Below are positions 43,324 through 51,827 of a stretch of 64,000 nt of DNA, piece after piece. Numbering within the stretch: position 1 is the first letter of the stretch; the number at the start of each line of letters is the position of its first letter. The DNA is from JBQTIQ01 sp052387955 (GTDB taxonomy: Bacteria > Actinomycetota > Acidimicrobiia > Acidimicrobiales > JACDCH01): the NCBI GenBank assembly GCA_052387955.1, contig JBQTIQ010000011.1, positions 1 to 64,000 of the forward strand. Direction: 5' to 3'. The notes beneath the pieces were generated by a model. The model searched no databases, had not been told where the DNA came from, and saw only the letters and a program-made list of their open reading frames with translations. Made by a program: the position numbers and the translations under genes.

Positions 43324-44220
43324 TCAGCTCTGCTCTGTGGGGGCGGGGACGCCGAGCCGGTCGAGGCGGTCGAGCTCGTCACGCACGTCGTCCCACGTCA
43401 AGACGTCCCGTTCGGTGACCAGTACGCCGGCCCGGTCGGCGGCCTCGTGGCGGTGTGCCCACTTGAAGAAGAGGCTGAGGATGACCATCCACAGGAACGC
43501 GCCGGCGCCGAGCTTCATCAGAACGCCGGCGGCCTGCTGGTCGGTGACGGGCCCGACGCCCCACAGCTGGTAGGCGTGCTCGTAGGACGAGTAGATCGGG
43601 TTCTCGGCGAAGATCAGCCAGGCCGAGGGCACGGTGGGCACAATCGACTGCAGGAACAGGTACAGCATCTGGCCCGGCAGGGACAGGCGCAGTTCGGGCA
43701 GCGGGCCGCACACCGGCAGCCACATCATCAGCGCCGACATGAACAACGCGGTGTGGACGAGGTAGTGGACCAGGGCGACGTCGATCGACAGGTTCACCAG
43801 CGCCGGCCAGTGGGTTGCCACGAAGACGGCGTTGAAGACCAAGCCCGCCACCAGCGGCTTGAACAGGGCACGCAACCCCCGGCCCGCCAACGGCCCGCTC
43901 ACGATGAGCCGGGCCAGCCATGGCGGCGTGGCCAGCAGGAAGAGGGGGGCGACGATCATCGACATCAACAGGTGCTGCACCATGTGCACGACCAGGAGCC
44001 CCTCCTCGGCCGTGTCGTGGACCGGCCAGTCGGCCGAGACCCACAGCAGCAAGATGGCGGTGACGAACCACGCCTTCTGACGTCGGGTGACGATCGGCGA
44101 GCCGTCCCGCACCACCTTGGGGCCGATGACCCGTACCGCGTACAGGGCCAGGCCGACGATGCCGGCGATCAGCAGCCAGACCTCGGGGTGCGGCTGCCAG
44201 CGCCAGGGGTCGAACGTCAC
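43324..44220 (-). CDS. ctaG: Cytochrome c oxidase assembly protein CtaG (caa3 type)
   Basis: A 298-residue membrane protein with about seven helices of the caa3_CtaG family, needed for copper insertion or assembly of caa3-type oxidase. The conserved histidine cluster HMVQHLLMSMIVAPLFLLATP is readable, as are ATHWP and HYLVHTALFM. It ends the cta operon. This is the Bacillus-type CtaG, unrelated to Cox11. Confidence 0.9.
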   Translation of the reverse strand: MTFDPWRWQPHPEVWLLIAGIVGLALYAVRVIGPKVVRDGSPIVTRRQKAWFVTAILLLWVSADWPVHDTAEEGLLVVHMVQHLLMSMIVAPLFLLATPPWLARLIVSGPLAGRGLRALFKPLVAGLVFNAVFVATHWPALVNLSIDVALVHYLVHTALFMSALMMWLPVCGPLPELRLSLPGQMLYLFLQSIVPTVPSAWLIFAENPIYSSYEHAYQLWGVGPVTDQQAAGVLMKLGAGAFLWMVILSLFFKWAHRHEAADRAGVLVTERDVLTWDDVRDELDRLDRLGVPAPTEQS

Positions 44221-44262
44221 GACGCTCCGGCGGGCGGCGGCATCAGCGTCGGCCTCGGCCCG

Positions 44263-44601
44263 CTACACGAAGACGTGGAAGGTCATGAGCACGACGCAGT
44301 AGACGAACGTGGCCAGGGCCAGGCCGATGATGAAGAAGCGCCGGAACACCTTGCTGTCGAAGCGCAGGTGCATGAAGAACATGGCCACCGTGGCGAACTT
44401 GACCACCATCATCACCACCAGCGTGACGAGCAGCAGCCCGAAGTTGTCGGTGAACGCCGGGATGTAGGAGACGGCGATCTCGGCCCCGGTGACCACGGCC
44501 AGGAACAGCGCCACGTAGACGTAGGTGAGGTCGGTGGGATGGGCGTGCCCGTGCTCGGCGTGGAGATCGGCCGGCGCCCCGTGGCTGGTGTCGGTGGCCA
44601 T
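44263..44601 (-). CDS. ctaF: Cytochrome c oxidase subunit IV (CtaF/CoxD-like)
   Basis: 112 residues with a His-rich N-terminus (HAEHGHAHP) and three membrane helices. The pattern matches the bacterial subunit IV of caa3/aa3 oxidases (FATVAMFFMHLRFDSKVFRRFF). It lies 17 nt after the subunit III stop in the normal gene order. Subunit IV has a structural role. Confidence 0.85.
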   Translation of the reverse strand: MATDTSHGAPADLHAEHGHAHPTDLTYVYVALFLAVVTGAEIAVSYIPAFTDNFGLLLVTLVVMMVVKFATVAMFFMHLRFDSKVFRRFFIIGLALATFVYCVVLMTFHVFV

Positions 44602-44618
44602 GCGTGGGTGTGCCTCTC

Positions 44619-45275
44619 CTACGGGATCAGGTAGACGACGGTGAAGATGAGGATCCACACGATGTCGACGAAGTGCCAGTACAGCCCGATGATCTCCACC
44701 GTCTCCGCCCGGGCCTGGCCCAGGCGCCCCCGCATCGACATGATGACCAGCGACATGAGCATGACGATGCCGATGCTCACGTGCACGCCGTGGAACCCGG
44801 TCAAGGTGTAGAAGGCGGTGGCGCCGACGTTGGTCGTGTACCCCATCCCCTCCTTCACGAAGGAGGTGAACTCGTAGACCTGGCCGGCGATGAAGATGGA
44901 GCCGAGCAGCGCCGTTGTCGTCAGCCACACCCGTAGGTTGCGGTGGTCGCCCCGTTGCCCGGCCGACAGGGCCAGCACCATCGTCAGCGAGCTCATGAGC
45001 AGCACGAAGGACGACACCGAGGTGAAGGGGATGTCGTAGAGGTCATGCGGGCGGGGGCCCCGCAGCGCGGTGTTCTTGTAGAGCAGGTAGGTGGAGATCA
45101 GGCCGCCGAAGAGCAGGCAGTCGGAGGCCAGGAACACCCACATCCCCAGCTTCTCGTTGGACACGCCCGTGACCGTCCACCCGTGCTCGCCGGGCTGGGC
45201 GTCGTGGTGGCCTTCGGGGTGCGGGCCGGCCGGCGGCGTGCGGACCTCGGGGGGGACGCTGACAAGCTCGCTCAC
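44619..45275 (-). CDS. ctaE: Cytochrome c oxidase subunit III
   Basis: A 218-residue membrane protein, the short five-helix form usual in gram-positive oxidases. Motifs include KLGMWVFLASDCLLFGGL, with an acidic residue in the first helix, and FHGVHVSIGIVML. It stabilises the proton-pumping core. The GTG start overlaps the ctaD stop (GTGA). Confidence 0.93.
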   Translation of the reverse strand: MSELVSVPPEVRTPPAGPHPEGHHDAQPGEHGWTVTGVSNEKLGMWVFLASDCLLFGGLISTYLLYKNTALRGPRPHDLYDIPFTSVSSFVLLMSSLTMVLALSAGQRGDHRNLRVWLTTTALLGSIFIAGQVYEFTSFVKEGMGYTTNVGATAFYTLTGFHGVHVSIGIVMLMSLVIMSMRGRLGQARAETVEIIGLYWHFVDIVWILIFTVVYLIP

Positions 45276-47320
45276 GACTGGTCGCCCTCGGCGTCGGAGC
45301 TGCCGGCACCGACCGCGGCCAGCTCGCCGTCGCCCCCGGCCAGGGCACCGGCGGTGTCGTCGCCGCCGTCGGGGCTCCCGGGGGGCTCTCCCCCGCCGTC
45401 GCCGGCTTCCTCCTCGAACGCCGGCTCGAGGCCGATGCCGACCATGCCGGCAACGAGGACGAAGCCCCCGACGGCGGCGAAGGCCAGGTTGAAGATGAGC
45501 CCGTAGCCGATGAGCGGGAGGCCAGCGGCCAGCACGATCGGCCAGTACGAGGGGGACGGCAGGTGGGGATGGGCGGTGCCGGCCTGCACGACATCGGCGG
45601 ACTTGGCGATGGGCACGGGCCGGCCGGCGTCGTCCTCGCCGTACTTGCGGTGCCAGAACTCGTCGAGGTGGGTCACGACCGGGACCTCGTCGAAGTTGTG
45701 GGGCGGGGTCGGCGACGGGACCATCCATTCGAGGGTCCGGCCGTCCCAGGGGTCGGCCTCTGCCACCAGCTGCTCCCGCTTCGCCTTGCGGTAGCTGTGG
45801 CGGATGTTGTGGAGGAAGATCAGCACCGACAGGGCGATCACGAACGAACCGATGGTCTCGACCATGTTCCAGAAGTTGAACCCGTAGCCGTCGAGATAGG
45901 TGTACGTCCGACGGGGCTGGCCCATCAGCCCGACGATGTGCATGGGGCCGAACGTCAGGTTCATGCCCAGCAGGACGAGCCAGAAGTGCCAGTTGCCGAG
46001 GCGTTCCGACAGCCGGTGGCCGAAGACCTTGGGCCACCAGTAGTAGAAGCCGCCGAAGAACATGAGCAGCGACCCACCGAAGATCACGTAGTGGAAGTGG
46101 GCGACGATGTAGTACGTGTCCGTCTGTTGCAGGTCGGACGGCGACACCGAATGCGTCACCCCTGACAGGCCGCCGATGGTGAACATCCCGACCATGGAGA
46201 TGGCGAACTTCATCGCCACCGTGAAGCGCAGCTTGCCCCCATAGAGGGTCCACACCCAGTTGAGGATCTTCACCCCGGTGGGGACGGCGATGAACATCGT
46301 CGACAGCGAGAAGGCGGCGACCGACAGCGGCCCGATGCCGGAGGCGAACATGTGGTGCGCCCACACGCCCCAGCCCATGAAGCCGATGGCGATGCCCGAC
46401 GCCACCATGAACGTGTAACCGAAGAGCGGCTTGCGGCTGAACACCGGGAGCACCTCCGACACCATGCCGAAGGCGGGCAGCACCAGGATGTAGACCTCGG
46501 GATGGCCGAAGAGCCAGAACATGTGCTGCCAGAGGAGCGGGTCGGCGCCGGCCGCGGCGTCGAAGAAGCTGGCCCCGAACAGTCGGTCGAAGGTCAGCAT
46601 GAACAGGGCGACGGAGATCACCGGCATGGCGAACACCAGCAGCAACTGGGTGATGAAGCCCATCCACGTGAACACCGGCATCTTCATCAGCGTCATGCCC
46701 GGTGCCCGCAGGTTGACCACCGTCACCACCAGGTTGATGGCGCCGATCAGCGACGCGAACCCGGTGATCTGCAGCCCGATGGCGTAGAAGTCCATGCCGT
46801 GGGTGGGCGAGAAGATGACGCTGGTGTTGGGGGCGTAGGCGAACCATCCGCCGTCGGGGGCGCCGCCCAGCAGCCACGACGAGTTGAGGAACAGGCCCCC
46901 GAAGAGGAACAGCCAGAAGCTGAGGGCGTTGAGCCGCGGGAAGGCGACGTCGCGCGCCCCGATCTGCAACGGCATGAAATAGTTCATGAACGCTGCGCCC
47001 AACGGGATCACGACGAGAAAGATCATCGTCACGCCGTGCATGGTGAAGATCTGGTTGTACTGGGCCGCGTTGAGGACGGTCCCGTTGGGATGGGCCAGCT
47101 GCAGGCGGATCAGCAGGGCCTCGATCCCGCCGATGATGAAGAAGAAGATCGCCGCGGCGCCGTACATGATCCCGATGCGCTTGTGGTCGACCGATGTCAG
47201 CCACCCCATCACCCCGGTCGGCTCGCCGGGGCGGCTGAACGCACCCATGGGGCGGTAGGCCGACACCTCCGGCTGGCCGGAGGGCAGGGCCAGCGGCGCC
47301 GCGGTTTCGCTGGTCGTCAC
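45272..47320 (-). CDS. ctaD: Cytochrome c oxidase subunit I
   Basis: A 682-residue catalytic subunit of an aa3-type terminal oxidase reducing O2 to water and pumping protons. All ligands are present: the low-spin heme His in TMHGVTMIF, the Cu-B His and cross-linked Tyr in GHPEVYILVLP, the Cu-B pair in WAHHMF, and heme a3 plus heme a His in AHFHYVIFGG. About 12 core helices are followed by a ~120-residue extension with two more helices and an acidic Gly-rich tail, as in some actinobacteria. It is the reference for judging the degenerate paralogue at 50063. Confidence 0.96.
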   Translation of the reverse strand: MTTSETAAPLALPSGQPEVSAYRPMGAFSRPGEPTGVMGWLTSVDHKRIGIMYGAAAIFFFIIGGIEALLIRLQLAHPNGTVLNAAQYNQIFTMHGVTMIFLVVIPLGAAFMNYFMPLQIGARDVAFPRLNALSFWLFLFGGLFLNSSWLLGGAPDGGWFAYAPNTSVIFSPTHGMDFYAIGLQITGFASLIGAINLVVTVVNLRAPGMTLMKMPVFTWMGFITQLLLVFAMPVISVALFMLTFDRLFGASFFDAAAGADPLLWQHMFWLFGHPEVYILVLPAFGMVSEVLPVFSRKPLFGYTFMVASGIAIGFMGWGVWAHHMFASGIGPLSVAAFSLSTMFIAVPTGVKILNWVWTLYGGKLRFTVAMKFAISMVGMFTIGGLSGVTHSVSPSDLQQTDTYYIVAHFHYVIFGGSLLMFFGGFYYWWPKVFGHRLSERLGNWHFWLVLLGMNLTFGPMHIVGLMGQPRRTYTYLDGYGFNFWNMVETIGSFVIALSVLIFLHNIRHSYRKAKREQLVAEADPWDGRTLEWMVPSPTPPHNFDEVPVVTHLDEFWHRKYGEDDAGRPVPIAKSADVVQAGTAHPHLPSPSYWPIVLAAGLPLIGYGLIFNLAFAAVGGFVLVAGMVGIGLEPAFEEEAGDGGGEPPGSPDGGDDTAGALAGGDGELAAVGAGSSDAEGDQS

Positions 47321-47321
47321 A

Positions 47322-48503
47322 TCAAGCTCCCGGGGTGGTGGGCGGGATGGCGCCGTCGGGATAGGGCCCGAGCGTCTCGAGGTAGGCGACGAGGCTGTCG
47401 ACCTCTTCGGGGGGCAGGGCCAGGTTGGGCATGCCCCGGCCCTCGTCGGCGGCCATCGGCAACAGGGCCTCCGGGTTGCGCAGCCACGCTTCGAGCTGGT
47501 TGCGGTTGAACTCGAGGTTGCCGTTGGCGTTGGGGACCCAGAGCTGGAACTGGGCGCTGGCGAACACCTTGCGGCTCATCAGGTGGGTGAGGTCGGGGGC
47601 GTGGCCGGTGACGAGCGCCTCTACCCCCTCGGGGCCGAACTCGTTCACCCCGCCGATGCGGTGGCAGGAGGCGCACTTGGCCTCGAAGACGGCCAGGCCC
47701 TCGGCGGCGAGGCTGTCCTCGGCCGCGGTGGGCGCCTCTTCCTGCTGGTCGCGCACCCAGTCGTCCCAGTCGTCGTCCGAGAGCACCACCGCCCGCGCCC
47801 GCATGTTGGCGTGGGACAGGCCGCAGAACTCCTTGCACTGGCCGTCGAACTCGCCCACCTCGTCGGCCCGCATCTGCAAGCTCTGGGTGCGCCCGGGCAC
47901 GGCGTCGCGGGTCCCCGCCAGGGCCGGGATCCAGAAGCTGTGGATGACGTCGCGGGAGCCGATCTCGAGGTTGACGGGCCGGTCGACCGGGATCACCAGC
48001 TCGTTGGCGGTGATGATCTCGGGAGTGCCGTCCTCGTCGAGGTCGTACTCGTAGGACCACCACCACTGGTGCCCGTAGACGTTGACGGTGACGGCGTCCG
48101 ACGGCGACTTGCCGATGCGCAGCAAGGTCACCAGCGTGAAGATGGCCACGAGCACCAGGACGACGAAGGGCAGGACCGTCCAGGTGATCTCGATGGCGAA
48201 GTTCCCGTGGACCTGTTCGGGATCGGGTTCCCCCGACATCGAGCCCCGACGGTGACCGGTGTAGAGGACGTAGCCGAGGACGGCGGCGACGAGCAGGCCG
48301 ACGACGCCGGCGGCGATGAACACCGGGACCTGCAACGTGTTGATCTGCTCGGCCGAACGGCCCGAGGGATGGAAGATGTCCTGGCGGGTCTCGCTGCAAC
48401 CGGTCGCCACGAAGGCAACCGCGATCAACGCCCCGGCCCGGCCGGTCCGGGCCCGGCGGAGCCGGTGACGGGGGCGACCGCGCATGGTTGTGAAGAATTG
48501 CAC
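47322..48503 (-). CDS. ctaC: Cytochrome c oxidase subunit II with fused cytochrome c
   Basis: A 393-residue lipoprotein. Signal with a Cys lipobox, two membrane helices, then the cupredoxin domain with the Cu-A ligands (DVIHSFWIP; CKEFCGLSHANM) and a C-terminal cytochrome c domain (CASCH, axial Met probably in the GRGMPNLAL region). This is a caa3-type layout that accepts electrons directly. The GTG at 48503 lies 2 nt after the upstream stop; an ATG at 48485 is the alternative start. Confidence 0.94.
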   Translation of the reverse strand: MQFFTTMRGRPRHRLRRARTGRAGALIAVAFVATGCSETRQDIFHPSGRSAEQINTLQVPVFIAAGVVGLLVAAVLGYVLYTGHRRGSMSGEPDPEQVHGNFAIEITWTVLPFVVLVLVAIFTLVTLLRIGKSPSDAVTVNVYGHQWWWSYEYDLDEDGTPEIITANELVIPVDRPVNLEIGSRDVIHSFWIPALAGTRDAVPGRTQSLQMRADEVGEFDGQCKEFCGLSHANMRARAVVLSDDDWDDWVRDQQEEAPTAAEDSLAAEGLAVFEAKCASCHRIGGVNEFGPEGVEALVTGHAPDLTHLMSRKVFASAQFQLWVPNANGNLEFNRNQLEAWLRNPEALLPMAADEGRGMPNLALPPEEVDSLVAYLETLGPYPDGAIPPTTPGA

Positions 48504-48505
48504 GA

Positions 48506-49339
48506 TCAGTGCCCGGCCTGCGATTCGGTCGGGAGCCCCGGGACGGGCTGGAGGCGATCGGGGGCCGTCGGCTCGAAATGGGCCTCGTGGGGGTGGTACT
48601 CGCGGCTGCCCTCAACCGCGCCGACGATGCCGGAGGCCAGAACCGCGAGGGCACCGGCCACGAGCAGGCCCCGGGCCAGCTTGCGCCCGCCATGGGGCAT
48701 GACCGAGACGAGCACGGCGGCACCGAGCACGAGCACCGCCACCAGGCCGGCGACGATCCAGGCGCCCGACTTGGACAGCGCCAGCAGGGCCCGGGAGATG
48801 CCCAGTACCACCCCGACGATAGCGATCGCCCCGAAGAGGGGCACCTCGACCGGCATCATGAGCCGGTTGCGGATGCGCCGGTTCACCTCGGCGTCGCCGG
48901 TGGCCCGGTCGGCCCATGTCGACACCATCCACTCGAGGAGCACCAGGATCAGGACCAGCACGCCGAACACGAACAGCTGGGCGCTGACCACCAGGCCGAG
49001 CGCGACCGAGACCGCCCCGAACGCCCCGGCCAGGGGCCAATAGCTGGCCGAGGCAGGGGCAGGTACCTCGGGGACGGTGTCGGTCTGGGCGACGGCCGTG
49101 ACGGCGTGGGCGTTGGCATCGCGAAAAGCGATGGTGACGCTGCCCAGGAACACGCTGACGATGAACGTGAAGACCAGGATGACGAGGCCGGTGTGCTCGC
49201 CGACCCCGCCATCGACGCCCAACGACAGCACGCCGTTGAGCCCGCCCCGGGCGCCGAGGCCGTACACCATGGCGCCGCCGAAGGCGAGGACGCCGAGGAT
49301 GTAGAAGAACCTCGATCCGACGGTGAACATCCGGTCCAT
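48506..49339 (-). CDS. Membrane protein in the cta locus, CtaF-like segment, function unknown
   Basis: 277 residues with about seven membrane helices. The middle part (SASYWPLAGAFGAVSVALGL, then LLEWMVSTWADRAT) resembles the actinobacterial oxidase polypeptide IV. The ends (RFFYILGVLAFGGAMVYGLG; an EYHPHEAHFEP tail) match nothing I know. It starts 6 nt before the stop of the subunit-III-like gene is cleared and ends 2 nt before ctaC, so it is part of the operon. A structural or assembly subunit of the oxidase or the extra module is likely (inference). Confidence 0.7.
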   Translation of the reverse strand: MDRMFTVGSRFFYILGVLAFGGAMVYGLGARGGLNGVLSLGVDGGVGEHTGLVILVFTFIVSVFLGSVTIAFRDANAHAVTAVAQTDTVPEVPAPASASYWPLAGAFGAVSVALGLVVSAQLFVFGVLVLILVLLEWMVSTWADRATGDAEVNRRIRNRLMMPVEVPLFGAIAIVGVVLGISRALLALSKSGAWIVAGLVAVLVLGAAVLVSVMPHGGRKLARGLLVAGALAVLASGIVGAVEGSREYHPHEAHFEPTAPDRLQPVPGLPTESQAGH

Positions 49340-49345
49340 CGGGGC

Positions 49346-49966
49346 CTACTTCTTCAGGAAGATCGTGTACCAGAGAATGGCGTACACGAAGACGGTCACG
49401 TACCAGTAGATGGCAGCGGCGGCGATCCCCTCACGGTCGCGGCCGGAGTACTGGCCACCGAGCGTCCGGAACGCCATCAGGCCGACGAAGACCACACCGA
49501 CGGCGGCCATGGCCATGTGGCTGCCCATGAGGGCGTAGAACATCATGCCGTAGCGGCTCCGCAATCCGATGTCGTACTGCGAGAAGCCGAACGCCATGCC
49601 GTTGAGATAGGCGCCGCCGAGCAGGGCGGTCAGGCCCAGGGCGAGGTAGGCGCGGGGACGGTCGTCGTGGGCGATGGCGTGCACCGCCCACTGCACCATG
49701 AACAGCGAGAGCAGCAACGTGGCCAGCCCCACCTGGGCCGGCGTGATCGGCAAGGCCGCGCCCTCGGGCAGGAACTCGCGGCCGGCGACGCTGGCGGCGT
49801 TGCGCTCGGACAGGTACACGGCGAGGAGGGCGGCGAAGGCCATGACCACGCCGCCGAGGGCCAGGGCGGTGCCCATGAACAGCACCCGGGGCCGGGGTAC
49901 GGGCGGGGGCGGCGGGTGGCCGATGGCGATCTCGTCGACGCGTTCGGGGAGCAACGTGGGCGTCAC
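49346..49966 (-). CDS. Second cytochrome oxidase subunit III-like protein
   Basis: 206 residues with five membrane helices of the heme-copper oxidase subunit III fold (MGSHMAMAAVGVVFVGLMAF, ending in YWYVTVFVYAILWY). It is distinct from the ctaE product. It lies between the degenerate subunit I gene and ctaC, so it probably pairs with the former. The GTG at 49966 is chosen: the frame is open to 49999, but that stretch is a perfect hairpin and reads as non-coding. Confidence 0.82.
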   Translation of the reverse strand: MTPTLLPERVDEIAIGHPPPPPVPRPRVLFMGTALALGGVVMAFAALLAVYLSERNAASVAGREFLPEGAALPITPAQVGLATLLLSLFMVQWAVHAIAHDDRPRAYLALGLTALLGGAYLNGMAFGFSQYDIGLRSRYGMMFYALMGSHMAMAAVGVVFVGLMAFRTLGGQYSGRDREGIAAAAIYWYVTVFVYAILWYTIFLKK

Positions 49967-49979
49967 CGTCGGTCCATTC

Positions 49980-50028
49980 TGTGGGGCTGCGCCCCACACC
50001 CATCGCCGCCGGGCGAGCTGGCACTCGC
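49980..50028 (-). repeat. Small hairpin-plus-tail repeat, family 2 copy 2
   Basis: TGTGGGGC-TGC-GCCCCACA is a perfect 8-bp stem; its adjoining tail matches the one in the narK-nirB gap at 24 of 30 positions. Between here and the stop at 50063 there is a further palindrome, CTGAGG-N17-CCTCAG, which runs into the stop codon of the subunit-I-like gene. Confidence 0.45.
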
Positions 50029-50062
50029 GCCGCCGACCTGAGGCGCTCGCTTCGCTCGCACC

Positions 50063-51685
50063 TCAGATGGCCTGTTCTTCTCGGAGATCGAGCAGCGGGG
50101 TGGCCGAGCGCACCGGGACCGAGGCCGGGTCCTCGGCCCATTCGAGGGAGTGGCCGCCCCACGGGTCGATGATGGGCTCGTCGTCGTCGTACTCGTCGGG
50201 CTTGCGCCGCAGCGCCTTGGTCACGTTGATCACGAACATGGTCATCCCCAGGAACAAGAGCCCTGCGCTCAGCACCGTGCCCAGGTTCAACAGGCCGACC
50301 CCGTGCCGCAGCGGCTCGGTGGCACGGATGTGGGAGCGTTGGTCGAGCATCCCGCTGAAGACGTCGAAGGTGGCCACGCCGCCGGCGCCGAGGAAGATGC
50401 ACAGGGCCGTCAGCAGGCCCAGCATGTCGCCCGGCATCTTGCCCAGGATCAGGGGCCACCAGTAGTGGATGGAACCGACGAGGGCGAGCAGGGCGGCGCC
50501 GAGGGCGAAGTGGACCGGGGTGGTGTCCGCCGTCGTGCCCACCAGGTCGAGGGGGGTGATGACCCGCAGGGCGGCGGCCGACGCCCCGCCCAGCAACAGC
50601 AGCATCGTCATGATCGAGAACAGCAGCGGGCTGCCGAGCTGGAACCGGCCCCGCCACAGGGTGTCGACCATGCCGCCCATGATCCCGACGATGGGCAGCG
50701 CCAGCGAGAGGGCAACCACGATGTAGAGGAACTGCGTGGTGACCTGGGGAGCGTCGAACTGGCTGTTGGGGGCGATCCAATTGAAGCCGTAGAAGGCCCA
50801 GGCGCCGAAGGAGAACATCCCGAACATGGCGATGAACGTCAGCGTGATGAACCGGAAGCGTTGGCGGTTGCGGGCGAAGACCTGGACGGCGTCGGAGGCG
50901 AAGCCGATGGCAGGGATGGCGGCCGCGAACACCTGGGGCGGGGTCATGGCCCACCGCAGCCACAGGTCGATGCGGTTGGCGCCGCCGAACTCGAACACCC
51001 GGTAACGGCTGTCGATGTAGAGCAGCACGAGCAGGCCGAGCAGCACGCCCAGGCTGGCGATCCAGATGGTGGTGGTCACCAGCATCGACCACGCGAAGAA
51101 CGGCGCTCGCTCCATGGTCATGCCCGGCGCCCGCAGGGCCAGCACGGTGGTACCGATACAGACCGACGCCACCAGCAGCGAGACCACCACCAAGGCGAAC
51201 GAGATCAAGAAGAGGTCGACCGCCTGCTCGTTGCCACCGAAGGGGCCACCGTTGATCAGGTAGCTGATCACGACGAGGGACGACGAGAGCAGATAGGTCC
51301 AGTAGGAAGCCGCGGCGGCGCGGGGGAAGGCGACGGTCTGGGCCCCCACCTGCTTGGGGACGACCACAATGGCCACGCCGATCAGGGCCGGCAACAGGAA
51401 CAGGAACACGGTCGACACGCCGTGCAGCGACAGCACCTGGCGGAAGACGTCGCTGTCGAGCAGGAACGTCGACGTCGTCTTGAGCCGCTCGACCCCGAGC
51501 GCCCCGCCCAGCGCGCCGCCGAGGGCGAGGAAGAGGAACGAGGTGGCCAGCCACAACCGGCCGATGACCTTGTGGTCGGCGCTGCCGAACAGACGGAACG
51601 TCCGGCCCGGGCCTTGAGGCTCGCCGGCGGCGTCGGTCTCGTCGGCGTCGATCTCAGGTGCCGGTCGGGTCTGCGTCGCCGTCAC
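50063..51685 (-). CDS. Degenerate heme-copper oxidase subunit I paralogue without an active site
   Basis: A 540-residue, ~12-helix protein clearly related to CtaD (LHGVSTVFLFLLP; VGAQTVAFPRAAAASYW; HYWWPLI). Aligned without gaps to the intact CtaD, the Cu-B motif HPEVY is PPQVF (residues ~248-252) and the later WAHH is WAFY. All three Cu-B His and the cross-linked Tyr are therefore lost. In helix X the heme a3 His is replaced, and the only nearby His (392) is one residue off the low-spin ligand; His88 in helix II is kept. It cannot be an oxygen reductase of known type. Its frame, length and family conservation argue against a decaying pseudogene. Confidence 0.86.
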   Translation of the reverse strand: MTATQTRPAPEIDADETDAAGEPQGPGRTFRLFGSADHKVIGRLWLATSFLFLALGGALGGALGVERLKTTSTFLLDSDVFRQVLSLHGVSTVFLFLLPALIGVAIVVVPKQVGAQTVAFPRAAAASYWTYLLSSSLVVISYLINGGPFGGNEQAVDLFLISFALVVVSLLVASVCIGTTVLALRAPGMTMERAPFFAWSMLVTTTIWIASLGVLLGLLVLLYIDSRYRVFEFGGANRIDLWLRWAMTPPQVFAAAIPAIGFASDAVQVFARNRQRFRFITLTFIAMFGMFSFGAWAFYGFNWIAPNSQFDAPQVTTQFLYIVVALSLALPIVGIMGGMVDTLWRGRFQLGSPLLFSIMTMLLLLGGASAAALRVITPLDLVGTTADTTPVHFALGAALLALVGSIHYWWPLILGKMPGDMLGLLTALCIFLGAGGVATFDVFSGMLDQRSHIRATEPLRHGVGLLNLGTVLSAGLLFLGMTMFVINVTKALRRKPDEYDDDEPIIDPWGGHSLEWAEDPASVPVRSATPLLDLREEQAI

Positions 51686-51827
51686 GGCCTGCTCCGGGCG
51701 GTGGTCGTCATCGTCCCCTCCCCGTTGCCGGCGACGGCCGGCCCGACCTTAGCTGCACCGCTCACAACCGGCCGCAGGCCGTCTCGGTCGGTTTCGAGCC
51801 AAGGCTCCGCCTCGGCCAGCGCGGTCC

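Noticed and set aside
50063..51685. Nitric oxide reductase (NorB-like) identity for the subunit-I-like protein
   Set aside because: NorB keeps its own set of conserved histidines and glutamates around the non-heme iron. Here all three metal-site His are absent and the scaffold matches CtaD best.
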